A DNA stretch of 64,000 nucleotides from Laguncularia racemosa (Eukaryota; Streptophyta; Magnoliopsida; Myrtales; Combretaceae), in assembly GCA_037954665.1 (NCBI GenBank), contig JBBMOL010000283.1:310001-374000 (forward strand), given 5' to 3'. This document shows, piece by piece, positions 10,794 through 20,440 of this stretch; position 1 is the first letter of the stretch; each line of letters begins with the position of its first letter. The position numbers and the translations under genes are program-made. The notes under the pieces are model-generated. The model saw nothing but the letters and a program-made list of their open reading frames with translations. It had not been told where the DNA came from and did no database searches.

Positions 10794-12480
10794 TCTTTTG
10801 CAAAACATAAGGTGAGTGAAAAACAGAGGGAGAGTGAGAGAGAAAAAGACAGCGAGAAAGAAAAGGAATACAAAAGTCGATCTCAAAAGGAAAAAGAGAG
10901 GAAGGCTGGAAAGAGTGTGAGAGACCAAGTTAAAGGGGGATAAACTTTGGTGGTGAGTGAAAAGGAGAGTGCAGCCTTGCAAAAGGAGAGTTGTGTGGCA
11001 AGAGCGAGTGTAGTGAGGAGAGCGTTAGTGATGAAGCAACCTATGTTGTTGCTGGTTTTTAAGGAAACTTGTTTGAATACTAACGAACTATTTAACTCTT
11101 TGCCTAGTGTGGTTGTGTCTATTGTGCAGGACTTTGAAGATTTCTTCCTTGAGGAGATTCCAAAGGGATTACCACCTATTCGTGGTATTGAGCACCAAAT
11201 TGACCTTGTACACGAAGCATCGATTCCAAACAAGCCAGCTTATAAGAGCAATCCAGAGGAGACAAAGGAACTCCAAAGGCAGGTCGATGAATTAATGGAG
11301 AAGGGGTACATGACGGAAAGCTTGAGTCCATGCGCAATGCCTGTGATTTTGGTGCCTAAGAAGGATGGGTCATGGAGAATGTGTGTTGACTGCCGCGCCA
11401 TCAACAACATCACGGTAAAGTATCGTCATCCCATTCCTCGCTTAGATGACATGTTAGATGAGTTACATGGGTCTAGTGTCTTTTCCAAAAATGATCTGAA
11501 AAGTGGATATCACCAAATTAGAATGAAAGAAGGTGATGAATGGAAAACTACATTCAAAATGAAATATGGATTGTATGAGTGGTTAGTAATGCCTTTCGGT
11601 TTAACTAACGCACCTAGTACTTTTATGAGACTTATGAACCAAGTTTTGAGGACTTTTATTGGAAAATTTGTGGTTGTCTATTTTGATGATATTCTCATTT
11701 ACAGTAAGAGTTTGGAAGACCATATATCTCACTTGAGGGATGTTTTAGAAGTACTTCGAAAGAAGCAATTATATGCTAACCTCAAGAAGTGCACTTTTTG
11801 CACAGACAAACTTGTGTTTCTTGGTTTTGTTGTTAGTGCACAGGGAATACAGGTTGATGAAGAAAAGATTCGTGCGATCTAAGAATGGCCTAGTCTAACT
11901 ACTGTAAGTAATGTGCGGAGTTTCCATGGACTAGCGAGTTTTTACAGGAGATTTGTGAAGGATTTCAGCACCATTGCAGCACCACTTACTGAGGTAATTA
12001 AGAAGAACGTGGGGTTTAGATGGGGATAGCAACAAGAGAAGGCCTTTCAGACGCTTAAAAATAAGCTGACTCAGGCGCCATTACTTACTTTACCTAACTT
12101 TGCTAAAACGTTTGAAATTGAGTGTGATGCTTCAGGATTAGGTATTGGAGCAATGCTTATGCAAGAGAGAAGACCAATTGCATTCTTTAGCGAGAAGCTA
12201 AGTGGGGCAACCTTGAACTACCCTACTTATGACAAGGAGTTATATGCACTGGTTCGAGTCCTGGAGACGTGGTAACACTACCTTTGGCCAAAAGAGTTCA
12301 TGATCCACACTGATCATGAATCCTTGAAGTACTTAAAGGGGCAACATAAGCTAAATAAAAGGCATGCTCGTTGGGTGGAGTTCATCGAAACATTTCCATA
12401 TGTCATCCACTACAAGCAAGGTAAAGAGAATGTCGTTGCTGATGCACTTTCTAGAAGGTATACTCTTATCTCTACTCTTA
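10794..12480 (+). pseudogene. T-2 reverse transcriptase and RNase H
   Basis: After a charged, lysine- and glutamate-rich linker the RT begins around 11150 (EEIPKGLPP). It shows [19 protein letters not shown], the [10 protein letters not shown] stretch, [17 protein letters not shown] and the YFDD active site at 11679-11690. RNase H follows ([19 protein letters not shown], then [10 protein letters not shown] and DALSRRY at its end). In-frame stops occur at about 10938, 11880, 12027 and 12273, with no frameshift. The frame is cut at 12481-12485 by a V-family solo LTR and resumes at 13534. RT copies the RNA and RNase H removes it. Confidence 0.85.
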
Positions 12481-12485
12481 GTTCT

Positions 12486-13528
12486 TGATAGGAATAAAAA
12501 TCTGACAAGACCTATCATTAGGGCAAGAACTGAAGGATTTCAAATCTTGGCGTTGAGGGCCCATTTTGAGTAGATCGACCCCAGAATTATTTATATATTA
12601 ACCTCTTTTCTATTATTCTTGTATTGTGTTTTCCAACAGGCACACTTATCATATTCTATAGGGCAATGGACAAACTCCCTCAGACTCAAATTGTGGGTTA
12701 TCCATGAACCGACCTGAACCGGCGATGAGTTGGGCCGATGGATCCTATAGAAGACCGGCATCTTGAAGACCATTTCTTTTATATATTTACACTTTTATGA
12801 ACTATTTTTGGTTGTATTTGGTTTTGGGACACTTTTATTTCCTTGTAAATTTTATTTAGGGCTAGCCACCTTAAAAGTGGCAAACTTGTAATTTTGAGCA
12901 CTTTTTAACCCTAGGAGTAGCAAGTATAAATACTTGCTTAAGAGAGGGTTTGAGGAGGCTTATTTTGCAGACCAAACACTTCACATTTCATGAGAGGGCT
13001 TAGGGTTTTCCTAATTCCAAATTCTCTTATCAATTTCAATCCCAAGAAGTTGAAATTGTGGCGAGTGCAACATCTTGAAATTGTGAGTTATATCAATTTC
13101 ATTTTGTTGTGATTTCTTTTCTTCTCTAGTGTGTCATATCTAGGGTTGAATTGAGATATTTCTTGGTCAGATATCCTTATTGTTATTCATGAATTCTTGT
13201 GATTATTTGAAGGAATTATCATATTGATCCAATTCATCTTTAAGGATTTCCTTGATAACGTGATTTTCACCATTGGAAAGTGATTGTTTTGTTACGATTT
13301 TTCTTTGTCAAATTGAGGCTTCATTTGCATGGATTACATGAAATTAGAGTGTTGTTAGAAGGCATTTTCATTGAAGTATTCTGATTATATCATTGGTTGT
13401 TTGAATTTCATCCTTTCATCATTAGGGTTCATTTGAAAAGTGCTATTTTTCGATCCGATTTTGCCTTGACTTGAGATAGTTTTTCTTAAGTCCTTTGGAT
13501 GTGCTTTTAAGTTTGTTTAGGCACATCA
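12486..13528 (+). mobile_element. V-s1: V-family solo LTR in T-2 pol (TSD GTTCT)
   Basis: A 1043-bp LTR from TGATAGGAAT to GGCACATCA is flanked by GTTCT at 12481-12485 and 13529-13533. It lies between RNase H and integrase of T-2. Its TATAAATA box is in GTATAAATACTTGC at about 12925. It is the innermost layer of the left stack (V-1, V-2, U-1, T-2, V-s1), so the most recent event there. Confidence 0.9.
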
Positions 13529-13533
13529 GTTCT

Positions 13534-15017
13534 AGACTGCTTGGTTTTGAGAACATTAAGGAATTATATGCTCCTGATCGAGATTTTTGTGAGTATGTGC
13601 ATTGTGAGAAGAGTGGGCATGGTAAATTTTATAAACATGAAGGATTCTTGTTTAGGGAGAGTAAACTATGCATTCCAATTTGTTCTTTAAGAGAATTACT
13701 AGTGAGGCAGTCTCATGGAGGAGGTTTAATGGGACATTTTGGAGTAGCTAAAACCTTAGGGGTATTGCAGGAACACTTCTATTGGCCTCACATGAAATGA
13801 GATGTTGAGAGGATCTGTGCGCGATGTGTCACGTGTAAGCAAGAAAAATCTAGAGTCCAACCTCAAGGGCTTTATACCCCACTTCCCATTCCTCATGAGC
13901 CTTGGGTAGATATTTCCATGGATTTTTTGTTAGGATTACCCAGGTCTAGACATGGTCGAGATTCTATTTTTTTAGTTGTGGATAGATTCTCTAAGATGGC
14001 ACATTTCATTCCTTATCACAAAACAGATGATGCTTGCAATATTGCCAATTTGTTCTTTAGGGAAGTTGTGAGATTACATGGTATGCCTAGAACAATCGTA
14101 TCGGATAGAGATGCTAAGTTCTTGAGCTACTTCTGGAAGACATTGTGGGCTAAGTTAGGAACTAAGTTATTGTTCTCTACTACTTGTCATCCACAGACTG
14201 ATGGTCAAACTGAGGTAGTAAATCGAACTTTATCTACTTTGTTGAAGGCTGTAATTAAAAAGAATATTAAAAGTTGGGAGGATTATTTGCCGCATGTTGA
14301 ATTTGCCTATAACTGTACAGTGCATTCTACTACTAAATTTACTCCTTTTGAAATTGTGTATGGTTTTAATCCACTAACTCCTTTGGATTTATCACCTTTG
14401 CCTATTTCTGAGTATGTTAATCTAGATGGCAAGAAGAAAGCAGAATTTGTTAAACAGATCCATGAGAAGGCAAGGCTAAACATTGAGTGAAGAAGAGAGC
14501 AGTATCTGAAACAAGCCAACAAGGGTCGTCGACAAGCTGTCTTTGAACCTGGAGACTGGGTTTGGGTTCACATGCGTAAAGAGCGGTTTCCTGTGTAGTG
14601 TCGATCTAAACTACTTCCTAAAGGGGATGGACCATTTCAAATTCATGAGTGCATTAATGATAATGCATACAAGATAGATTTACCAGGTGAGTATCAAGTA
14701 AATGCTACATTTAATGTTACTAATTTGAGTCCTTTTGATGCAGGCGACGATTTGAGGAAAAATCCTTTTCAAGAGGAGGGGAATGATGAGAACCATGATG
14801 GGAGCCAAGCCAGAAGATGGAATGTGGATCCTCTTGAAGTGCCACCTGGACCTATCATAAGAACTTGAGCAAAACGATTCAAGGAAGTACTTAACGGGTT
14901 GATAAAGGATGTCTATGAAGTCGGAAAGGATTGGAGCAATCATGAAGTTGGAAAGGATTGGAACAACCATGGGAATGCCCTTGCTCTTGTACAAGTCATA
15001 CCGGATACGGGGTGAAG
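13534..15017 (+). pseudogene. T-2 integrase with tail running into the 3' LTR
   Basis: Integrase inserts the cDNA into the genome. The HHCC zinc-binding part (SHGGGLMGHF to CARCVTCK, 13710-13845) is followed by the DDE core: [19 protein letters not shown] and TEVVNRTLS carry the three acidic residues. The C-terminal part (FEPGDWVWVHMRKERF) is followed by a tail that passes through the PPT and about 230 bp into the 3' LTR, with VPPGPIIRT and AKRFKE. Stops lie at about 13798, 14488, 14596 and 14868. The tail resembles the CR-type targeting region of CRM elements; that link is an inference. Confidence 0.85.
14771..14783 (+). other. T-2 polypurine tract
   Basis: AAGAGGAGGGGAA directly precedes the TG of the 3' LTR. 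It is the plus-strand primer site and is identical in T-1 (minus strand, 42235-42247). It also codes for part of the integrase tail. Confidence 0.9.
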
Positions 15018-15717
15018 AGGGCGTGTCTTTACAAGGCACGGCCGTATAGGAGTCTGGTGGTTACACAAAATCATACACGGTCATATACACGGTTCAAAGG
15101 CACGGCCGTGTATGTTGTCAAGATTTCCACAGAAAGATACACGACTAGAAGTACACGGTCGTGTACATTGGCAAGATTTCTACAGAAAGATACACAGCTA
15201 GAAGTACACGGTCGTGTACATCTCCAACGCTGGTCGTGTATATTTTCAACACCGGCTCTAAGGCCACCGGCCTTCATGTCTACACCGCTGGCCTACATGT
15301 TTGGTTTGTTGATTTTTACGCAACTTATCTAACTTATGTCATTTTGGGATTTATTGTTACGAATTGTAAACCCTAATATAAAGCTCCTAGGGTTAGAATA
15401 TAGATATACAACATTGAAAGTTTGAAAACACTTTTGAGAGAATTCCTCTCTTGGTTCTTTAAAGAATTAACCTAGAACTTATTGGATTTTCATTCTGTGG
15501 CGTTCATCCCGACTTATCAATCGGTCTTTCATCCCGATTGTGGCATCTTCATATTATACCAAGGTTCTTGTCTCTCTTATAGACAACGGGTCGCGGTTTC
15601 CACTTGAGTGTGTTTGGCATCTTAGGTAGCGAATTCCGAACGTATTGGTATTGGGTTTCGTCATATGTTGGCGTGGTTCGTATCAGTTAGGAATCCGAGC
15701 AAACCGATTTCGTATCA
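14784..15717 (+). mobile_element. T-2 3' LTR
   Basis: This 934-bp partner of 7709-8637 runs from TGATGAGAACC to CGTATCA. It holds the same CACGGCCGT and GGCCGGC-type motif clusters. Scattered substitutions and a small block difference (extra bases around 15505-15575 relative to the 5' copy) show the insertion is not recent. Confidence 0.9.
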
Positions 15718-15722
15718 CCAAG

Positions 15723-16912
15723 TTTGCTGAAGCAACATTAGTGCAACTGCCTGTGTCTACCACAATCAAACAAGTCTTTCCCTGCACCATGCCCTGAATA
15801 TGGAATAAATTGGCCCTCTGATTAGAAACAGTTTCATCCTGCTGTACCATTAGCATATCTCCCTATACTGGACTCACTATAATGTTTTCATCTTCCTCTT
15901 CTACCTCAGTACTCTTCTGTTTTTCTTCCTCACTCTCAACTTTGTCCCCTTTGATGACCATAACCTTTTTATTAGGACATTGAGAAGCAATATGGCCAAG
16001 TCCTAAACACTTAAAACATTTGATATCTCTACTCCTCTCTTGTTGTGCATGGTCAACAACCTCACTAATCACTTCTTTTCCCTTTTGCTTCCTTTCCTTC
16101 TCCCTCTCGCCATCATCTGATTTATGGTGTTGATATGATTTCTGATCTCGCCTATGCTGATGCCGCTCTACTCGACTGGCTAATTTAATCACATCCTCAA
16201 GAGTCTGATAATGCTGGAGTTCCACTACACTGGCAATGTCCATCTTCAACCCATTGATGAAATGAGCTATGGATTCATCTGATGTTTCCCTGATATCACA
16301 TCTTGCCACTAATGTCTCAAACTCCTTCACATACTCTTCTATGCTCTTCTTACCCTGCCTCAAGGATTGTAACTCCATCAGCATCTCCTGTTTATAGTAG
16401 TCTGGCACAAATCTGCGTCTCATCAACCTTTTCATCAAAGCCCATGAACACACTTTCTCCTCATCATCCCTACGTCTCTCAGTTTGTAATTTATCCCACC
16501 ACAAACTAGCATATTCAAAAAATGCTAAAGACACCATCTTCACCTTCATGCGCTTATCCCACTCATAACAATCAAACACCTTCTCAACCCGTGGCACCCA
16601 GTCTAGGAATTCCTCTGGTTTACTACTTCCAGTGAAAGGTGGAATTTTCAGCTTGATGCTTTCAATCCCCTTACGCTTGTCAACATTGTTTCCTCTCCTA
16701 TTCCTTCTACTACTAGCATCAAATTCACTATTAGAGTGTCTCCTCCTAATTCCTACACCACTATGGCTTCTTCTATCCCTAACCTCTAATCTCTCCATAA
16801 TCAATCTAAGATTTTCTTGGATTTGATTGAACTCAGCCCTAGTCACAACCTCACCCCCATTATCAACATCATTCCTATTGTTGTTGTTTTGAACACTTCC
16901 TTGCAACGACAT
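15723..16912 (-). pseudogene. U-1 gag, zinc knuckle and start of protease
   Basis: Reading leftwards from ATG 16912, a 349-residue open gag shows IKLKIPPFTGSSKPEEFLDW, SLWWDKL and RRRFVPDYYKQEM, then a basic region and the CCHC knuckle CFKCLGLGHIASQC. A stop just below 15863 separates it from the protease start VVDTGSCTN, whose catalytic Asp codon is at 15755-15757. T-2 interrupts a few residues later, and the protease continues at 7703. Gag and protease are in one frame, as in U-2. The long open gag is the best-preserved ORF of the left block. Confidence 0.85.
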
Positions 16913-17208
16913 CTCTACCCTTCAATAGTCAGCAATATAAATTCACCAACAACCCAATTCTCAACAACAGCCCCAAACACCAATTCACAGCAATTCAACA
17001 CTCAACAACTGAATTCAGCAAAAATATTCACAAAACCCCCAATTCTCAACAACAGACCAATCACCAATTCACAGCAATACAATTCACAAAACAAATTTCC
17101 AAATTTCCCAACCAACAGCAATATTGAATTAAAAACTACAATTGAATTGAGAATCAACAGCCTTATCGATTTAACCCACGATCTGATCAATCCTTCGCTC
17201 TGATACCA
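16913..17208 (-). other. U-1 leader with inner primer-like site
   Basis: This CAA-rich untranslated stretch lies between gag and a first primer-like site at 17197-17208 (GCTCTGATACCA on the plus strand). In U-2 the corresponding site lies right next to the LTR region. Here about 200 bp separates it from the LTR. Confidence 0.65.
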
Positions 17209-17370
17209 TGTAGAATGCTATTAGGCCTTCTCTTCCCCAAAAGCTAGCTCTTGAAGTGAGGCTTTCCCTCACACCTATAAAGTGGCACCCATGCCCCTCC
17301 ACAACTGATGTGGAACTACCCAACACCCTCCCTCACATCGGCCCATGGAATCAACTGTCCATGACCGACA
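17209..17370 (-). repeat. TRIM-like LTR segment inside U-1
   Basis: Read on the minus strand, this segment starts TGTCGG, contains CCACATCAGTTGTGG, a TATAGG box-like motif and GAGCTAGCTTTTGGGG, and ends CTACA directly before TGGTATCAGAGC. This order (CACATC start region, AGCTAGCTTTTGG, then Met primer site) is what I know from short terminal-repeat (TRIM) LTRs common in plants. It sits between two copies of the primer site in U-1 and is absent from U-2. The TRIM assignment rests on motif memory, not a search. Confidence 0.5.
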
Positions 17371-17392
17371 ACTGGGAGTTTGAGTAAACCAG

Positions 17393-17404
17393 GCTCTGAT
17401 ACCA
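17393..17404 (-). other. U-1 outer primer-binding site
   Basis: GCTCTGATACCA (reverse complement of TGGTATCAGAGC) lies two bases from the LTR end at 17407. This is the site in the right position for tRNA priming in this copy. Confidence 0.8.
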
Positions 17405-17406
17405 AA

Positions 17407-18099
17407 TGATGTGGAAATTCGGTATGCTCTGAAACCAAATGATTTCGAAAACGGATTCTAATTTCTTCACACAAACCAAATCATCAACAACAATCAAATA
17501 ACACAAATTTTTAGGGTTTTCTAGATTTTGGTACTAACGTATAAAATCAAAGATATGGATAAAATTATCAATCTATCGATGCTAAGATTGATAAAATTAA
17601 ACTGTTTCGCAATCAAATCATAGAACGATAGAGACCACGTTCTATAAATCAATCACTATGGTTAAAGAATTCTAAGAATTCAATAACGATGCTCGCCACA
17701 AATTCTATAGGAACCAAGAATTTGATAAGAACAATACGAATATAGTGAAAATTGATTCTCAATATTCTCAAATCTCTAAAAGAAGACTCACACCACTCAA
17801 GTGTCTCTGTTTTACAAAACAAAATGATAATCCCCCTCGAAAAACCCTAAGGACGCCTATTTATATCATTTAAAAAACTTTTGTGCGAAAACATTTAAGG
17901 TCAGCGGCCTTCACTTAGGCTGGCACTAAAAGCCGACGACCTTCATTTAGGCCAGCTCCAAGGCTGGCGACCTTGAAGTGAACTCAGCTGGCTTTTATTC
18001 AAGGCTGGCTTAAGGCTGGCCGGACTTCGCCTTGGGTCCTCCCAACACCTATGTCCTCCTTTTTTTGGTGCTCGTATTTTCGCTCTTGGAATCGTATCA
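17407..18099 (-). mobile_element. U-1 5' LTR
   Basis: This 693-bp LTR (plus strand TGATGTGG to CGTATCA) pairs with 6568-7297. Part of the GGCCGGC-type repeat block is missing relative to the 3' copy, consistent with loss of repeat units. It ends at the TCTAT flank in the V-2 LTR. Confidence 0.85.
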
Positions 18100-18104
18100 T
18101 CTAT

Positions 18105-18555
18105 ACAAACCTTAGTTAGTAAGTATTTATACTTACTCCTATTAGGGTAAAACAAACAAAAAATTACAAAGTTGCCACTAAGTGGTCGGTTCCTAAAATA
18201 CAAATTACAAGTACAAAATAAAATGACCGGTTCCCATAAGCAACAATTACATATACAAATGGTCTTCAAGTGCCTGGTTCATCAATTCAAGTGAACGATT
18301 TGTTGGATCAGTTCTTTTTTAGTTTATGTAGGTCCATGAATAACCCATAAGCTGAGCTTTAGCGAGTTTATCCATCACCCTATTAAAATTGACAAGTATA
18401 CCTACTGTAATGCACAACAAATAAGTAATAGAAAAGAAGTTAGTATACAAATATTTTTGGGGTCAGTTTATTCAAAGAGAACCTTCATCACCAAATTTTG
18501 TAACCTTTTGGCTCTTGCCCTAATGATAGGTCATATAGGATTTTAATTCCTATCA
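18105..18555 (-). mobile_element. V-2 3' LTR, second segment
   Basis: The LTR continues from 6567 and ends AATTCCTATCA. It borders the PPT (plus strand CTCCTCGAGCC, 18556-18566; minus strand GGCTCGAGGAG). Within its last part the minus strand can be read as a tail with GPITRARAK-like residues, the V-family counterpart of the T-family integrase tail. Confidence 0.8.
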
Positions 18556-19480
18556 TCTCCTCGAGCCTTAGGAAGATTTGTCCTCAAATCTGATAGGTCT
18601 TGATGAACATCATCGGGTAGATAGAGTGACAAGTCTATAACATCAAATGCAGTAGAAACTCTATATCCTCCTAGCAAGTTATTTGTAAAAATAACACTAT
18701 AGTCTCTAAGTACTTAAGATACCATAAGGGGTAGTTGCTCTCGCCCTTCCATCTCTAGGATATATCTCATCTGCAACACATATAATGGTCTATCGTTCGC
18801 TATGGCCTCCCCTAACTCAAATTGTCCCACCAATAATGTCTTCTTCCTCCTTATTTCACTTATATGTCTTTAAACCTCTTGGCTCTTTGATGGTTTACTC
18901 ATCTGCACCTAAACCTTTTGGACCTTTGATGGTTAACACATCTGCTTCTGAAATCGCTTGGTCCTCTGAAGGTTAACTCTTTGACTATAAACCTCAAGGA
19001 CCTCTGATGGTTGACTTATCTGTCTTTGCACCTCTTGGACCTCTAATGGTGACATAGGGTTCAATACTATACGTTTACCATCCTACTGGAACATATAAGT
19101 ATTTCTATAGCCATCATGTAAAACCCTCCTATCATACAACCAAAGCTTGCCAAGCAATATATGAGATGCACGCATAGGAAGAATGTCACATTCAATTTCA
19201 TCATAGTATTTATCTCCTATACTGAAAGGTACCCTAGCTCTCTAGGTCACATTTAGACTCCCCTATTCACTTAGCCACTGTAATTTGTAGGGTTTAGGAT
19301 ACGGGGTAGTTATAAGTTTCAATTTCGATACTAATGATGCTGCCACAACATTTGTATAACTACCACCATCAACAATAATGACAAATAGGTTACCTTATAC
19401 CCTACAAGAAGTATGGAATAAATTTTCCCTTTGCTCATCATCTTTAGTTGTAAAAGAAGTCAAAGCCGGCACAATACATT
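18556..19480 (-). pseudogene. V-2 protease remnant joined to integrase tail
   Basis: On the minus strand the active-site region IVDGGSYTNVVAA (Asp codon near 19368-19370) and the second half (RASHILLGKLWLYDR) of a retropepsin are readable with stops. A repetitive linker follows, then the first residues of RT (VLRDYS) jump directly to an integrase end like STAFDVIDLSLY and DLRTNLPKARGDD before the PPT. RT core, RNase H and integrase core are deleted, and gag is missing upstream. It is a deletion derivative. Confidence 0.7.
18866..19050 (-). repeat. Minisatellite in the V-2 protease linker
   Basis: About four and a half direct repeats of a ~40-bp unit are seen, with cores such as CTTGGACCTCTGATGGTT, each varying at several bases. 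They lie in the coding linker behind the protease and would encode repeated Gln/Glu/Val-rich segments. Similar repeats are not seen in V-1. Confidence 0.7.
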
Positions 19481-20423
19481 AGTTGACAAAAAAATTTCAC
19501 TTAACATGATTATTCACTACTTTTCAATCCAATACAACCCTATACTCCATGGTTCAATCAAGCAATCAATACAATAAATACTTTCAAGTAGCTAAGATAT
19601 TAAATTCAGCTAGCAAGTGTTTAAGTAGTGAGTCTCATTAACCTTCACACTTAAATGCTTGTTTTTGAATTCAAATTTCACTACTTACTTCCCTTTCTTG
19701 GTCACGGTTTCACACTCACACTTAGTGTTAATGTGCAACACCTTACACCACATACAATCCTTTAATTCACATTGCCACACACACTAGACACACACACAGT
19801 GCAACCATTACACACACAACAATCTACACCGCCACTTACACTACATACACACATGGTGCAACCCTTCAAACAACAACACAACACTTTAAAATGTAACACT
19901 TCCTTGCTACAACACTTCACGTTGCAACTCACACCGCAATCCACATACAAAGGCAGCAAATAACAATTCAAATAACTCCACTAAATGCAACCTTTTCCAT
20001 AACAGGTAAGACAATTCAAATTCAAACAACACTCCTTAGTACTACTCAATAACTACTTCAAGTTAATGGATGTTTGAATTCAAATGATTTCCTTTTTTTT
20101 TTCCACACAATGCAATCTGAAAATTACAAACACACTACTCAATTTCCGAAATCCTCTACAACAATTCAAAATCACTCTTCTAGGCTTTAAATTTCACTTC
20201 CCTCAAATTATCACAATGATCACTTCCCCTTAATCACTCACGGCTAACTCAAGGAGACAAGGAATATGACAAGTACTCCATGTCTACAACAAGCAACAAG
20301 TGTAACACCTCAACAACACAATCAAATAATTCAATTCCAATTCCACAATTCTGATCAAGGTGCTAAAATTAAGAACCCTAATTTTCGAATTCACAATTAT
20401 ACAAATCCCTTCTCACAACCAAA
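19481..20423 (-). other. V-2 untranslated leader
   Basis: This aligns with the V-0 leader (1238-1899 and 3428-3631), including the CA-rich part 19740-19960. The segment 19481-19565 is not recognisable and marks where gag was lost. No credible gene is present. Confidence 0.7.
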
Positions 20424-20435
20424 GCTCTAGTACCA
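20424..20435 (-). other. V-2 primer-binding site (one change)
   Basis: GCTCTAGTACCA on the plus strand is a slightly altered copy of the Met-type primer site, six bases from the LTR start at 20441. Confidence 0.75.
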
Positions 20436-20440
20436 AATTA

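Larger units (their letters stand above)
7709..15717 (+). mobile_element. T-2: near-complete T-family chromovirus-like element
   Basis: T-2 has 5' LTR 7709-8637, primer site, gag, protease, RT, RNase H, integrase, PPT and 3' LTR 14784-15717. It measures 8009 bp, about 6.96 kb without the V solo LTR. The flanks are CCCAG (7704-7708) and CCAAG (15718-15722), a one-mismatch TSD within the U-1 protease. The RT ([19 protein letters not shown]) and an integrase tail running into the 3' LTR resemble CRM-type chromoviruses. The ORF stays in one frame and is broken only by stop codons and the solo LTR. Confidence 0.9.
6568..18099 (-). mobile_element. U-1: gag-protease-only element with nested T-2
   Basis: Two U-family LTRs (6568-7297 and 17407-18099) in minus orientation bound a short interior. 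The flanks are TCCAT (6563-6567) and TCTAT (18100-18104), a TSD with one mismatch inside the V-2 LTR. The coding capacity is gag, zinc knuckle and protease fused to a short integrase tail; RT, RNase H and the integrase core are absent. U-2 has the same layout, so U is a non-autonomous family. T-2 is inserted just behind the protease active site. Confidence 0.85.

Noticed and set aside
14958..15376. Overlapping ORFs of 68-124 codons in T LTRs (also 41700-42060, 46271-46649, 50121-50432)
   Set aside because: They arise from the tandem CACGGCCGTG-type units, have no family match, occur on both strands and do not persist between copies except through LTR identity.
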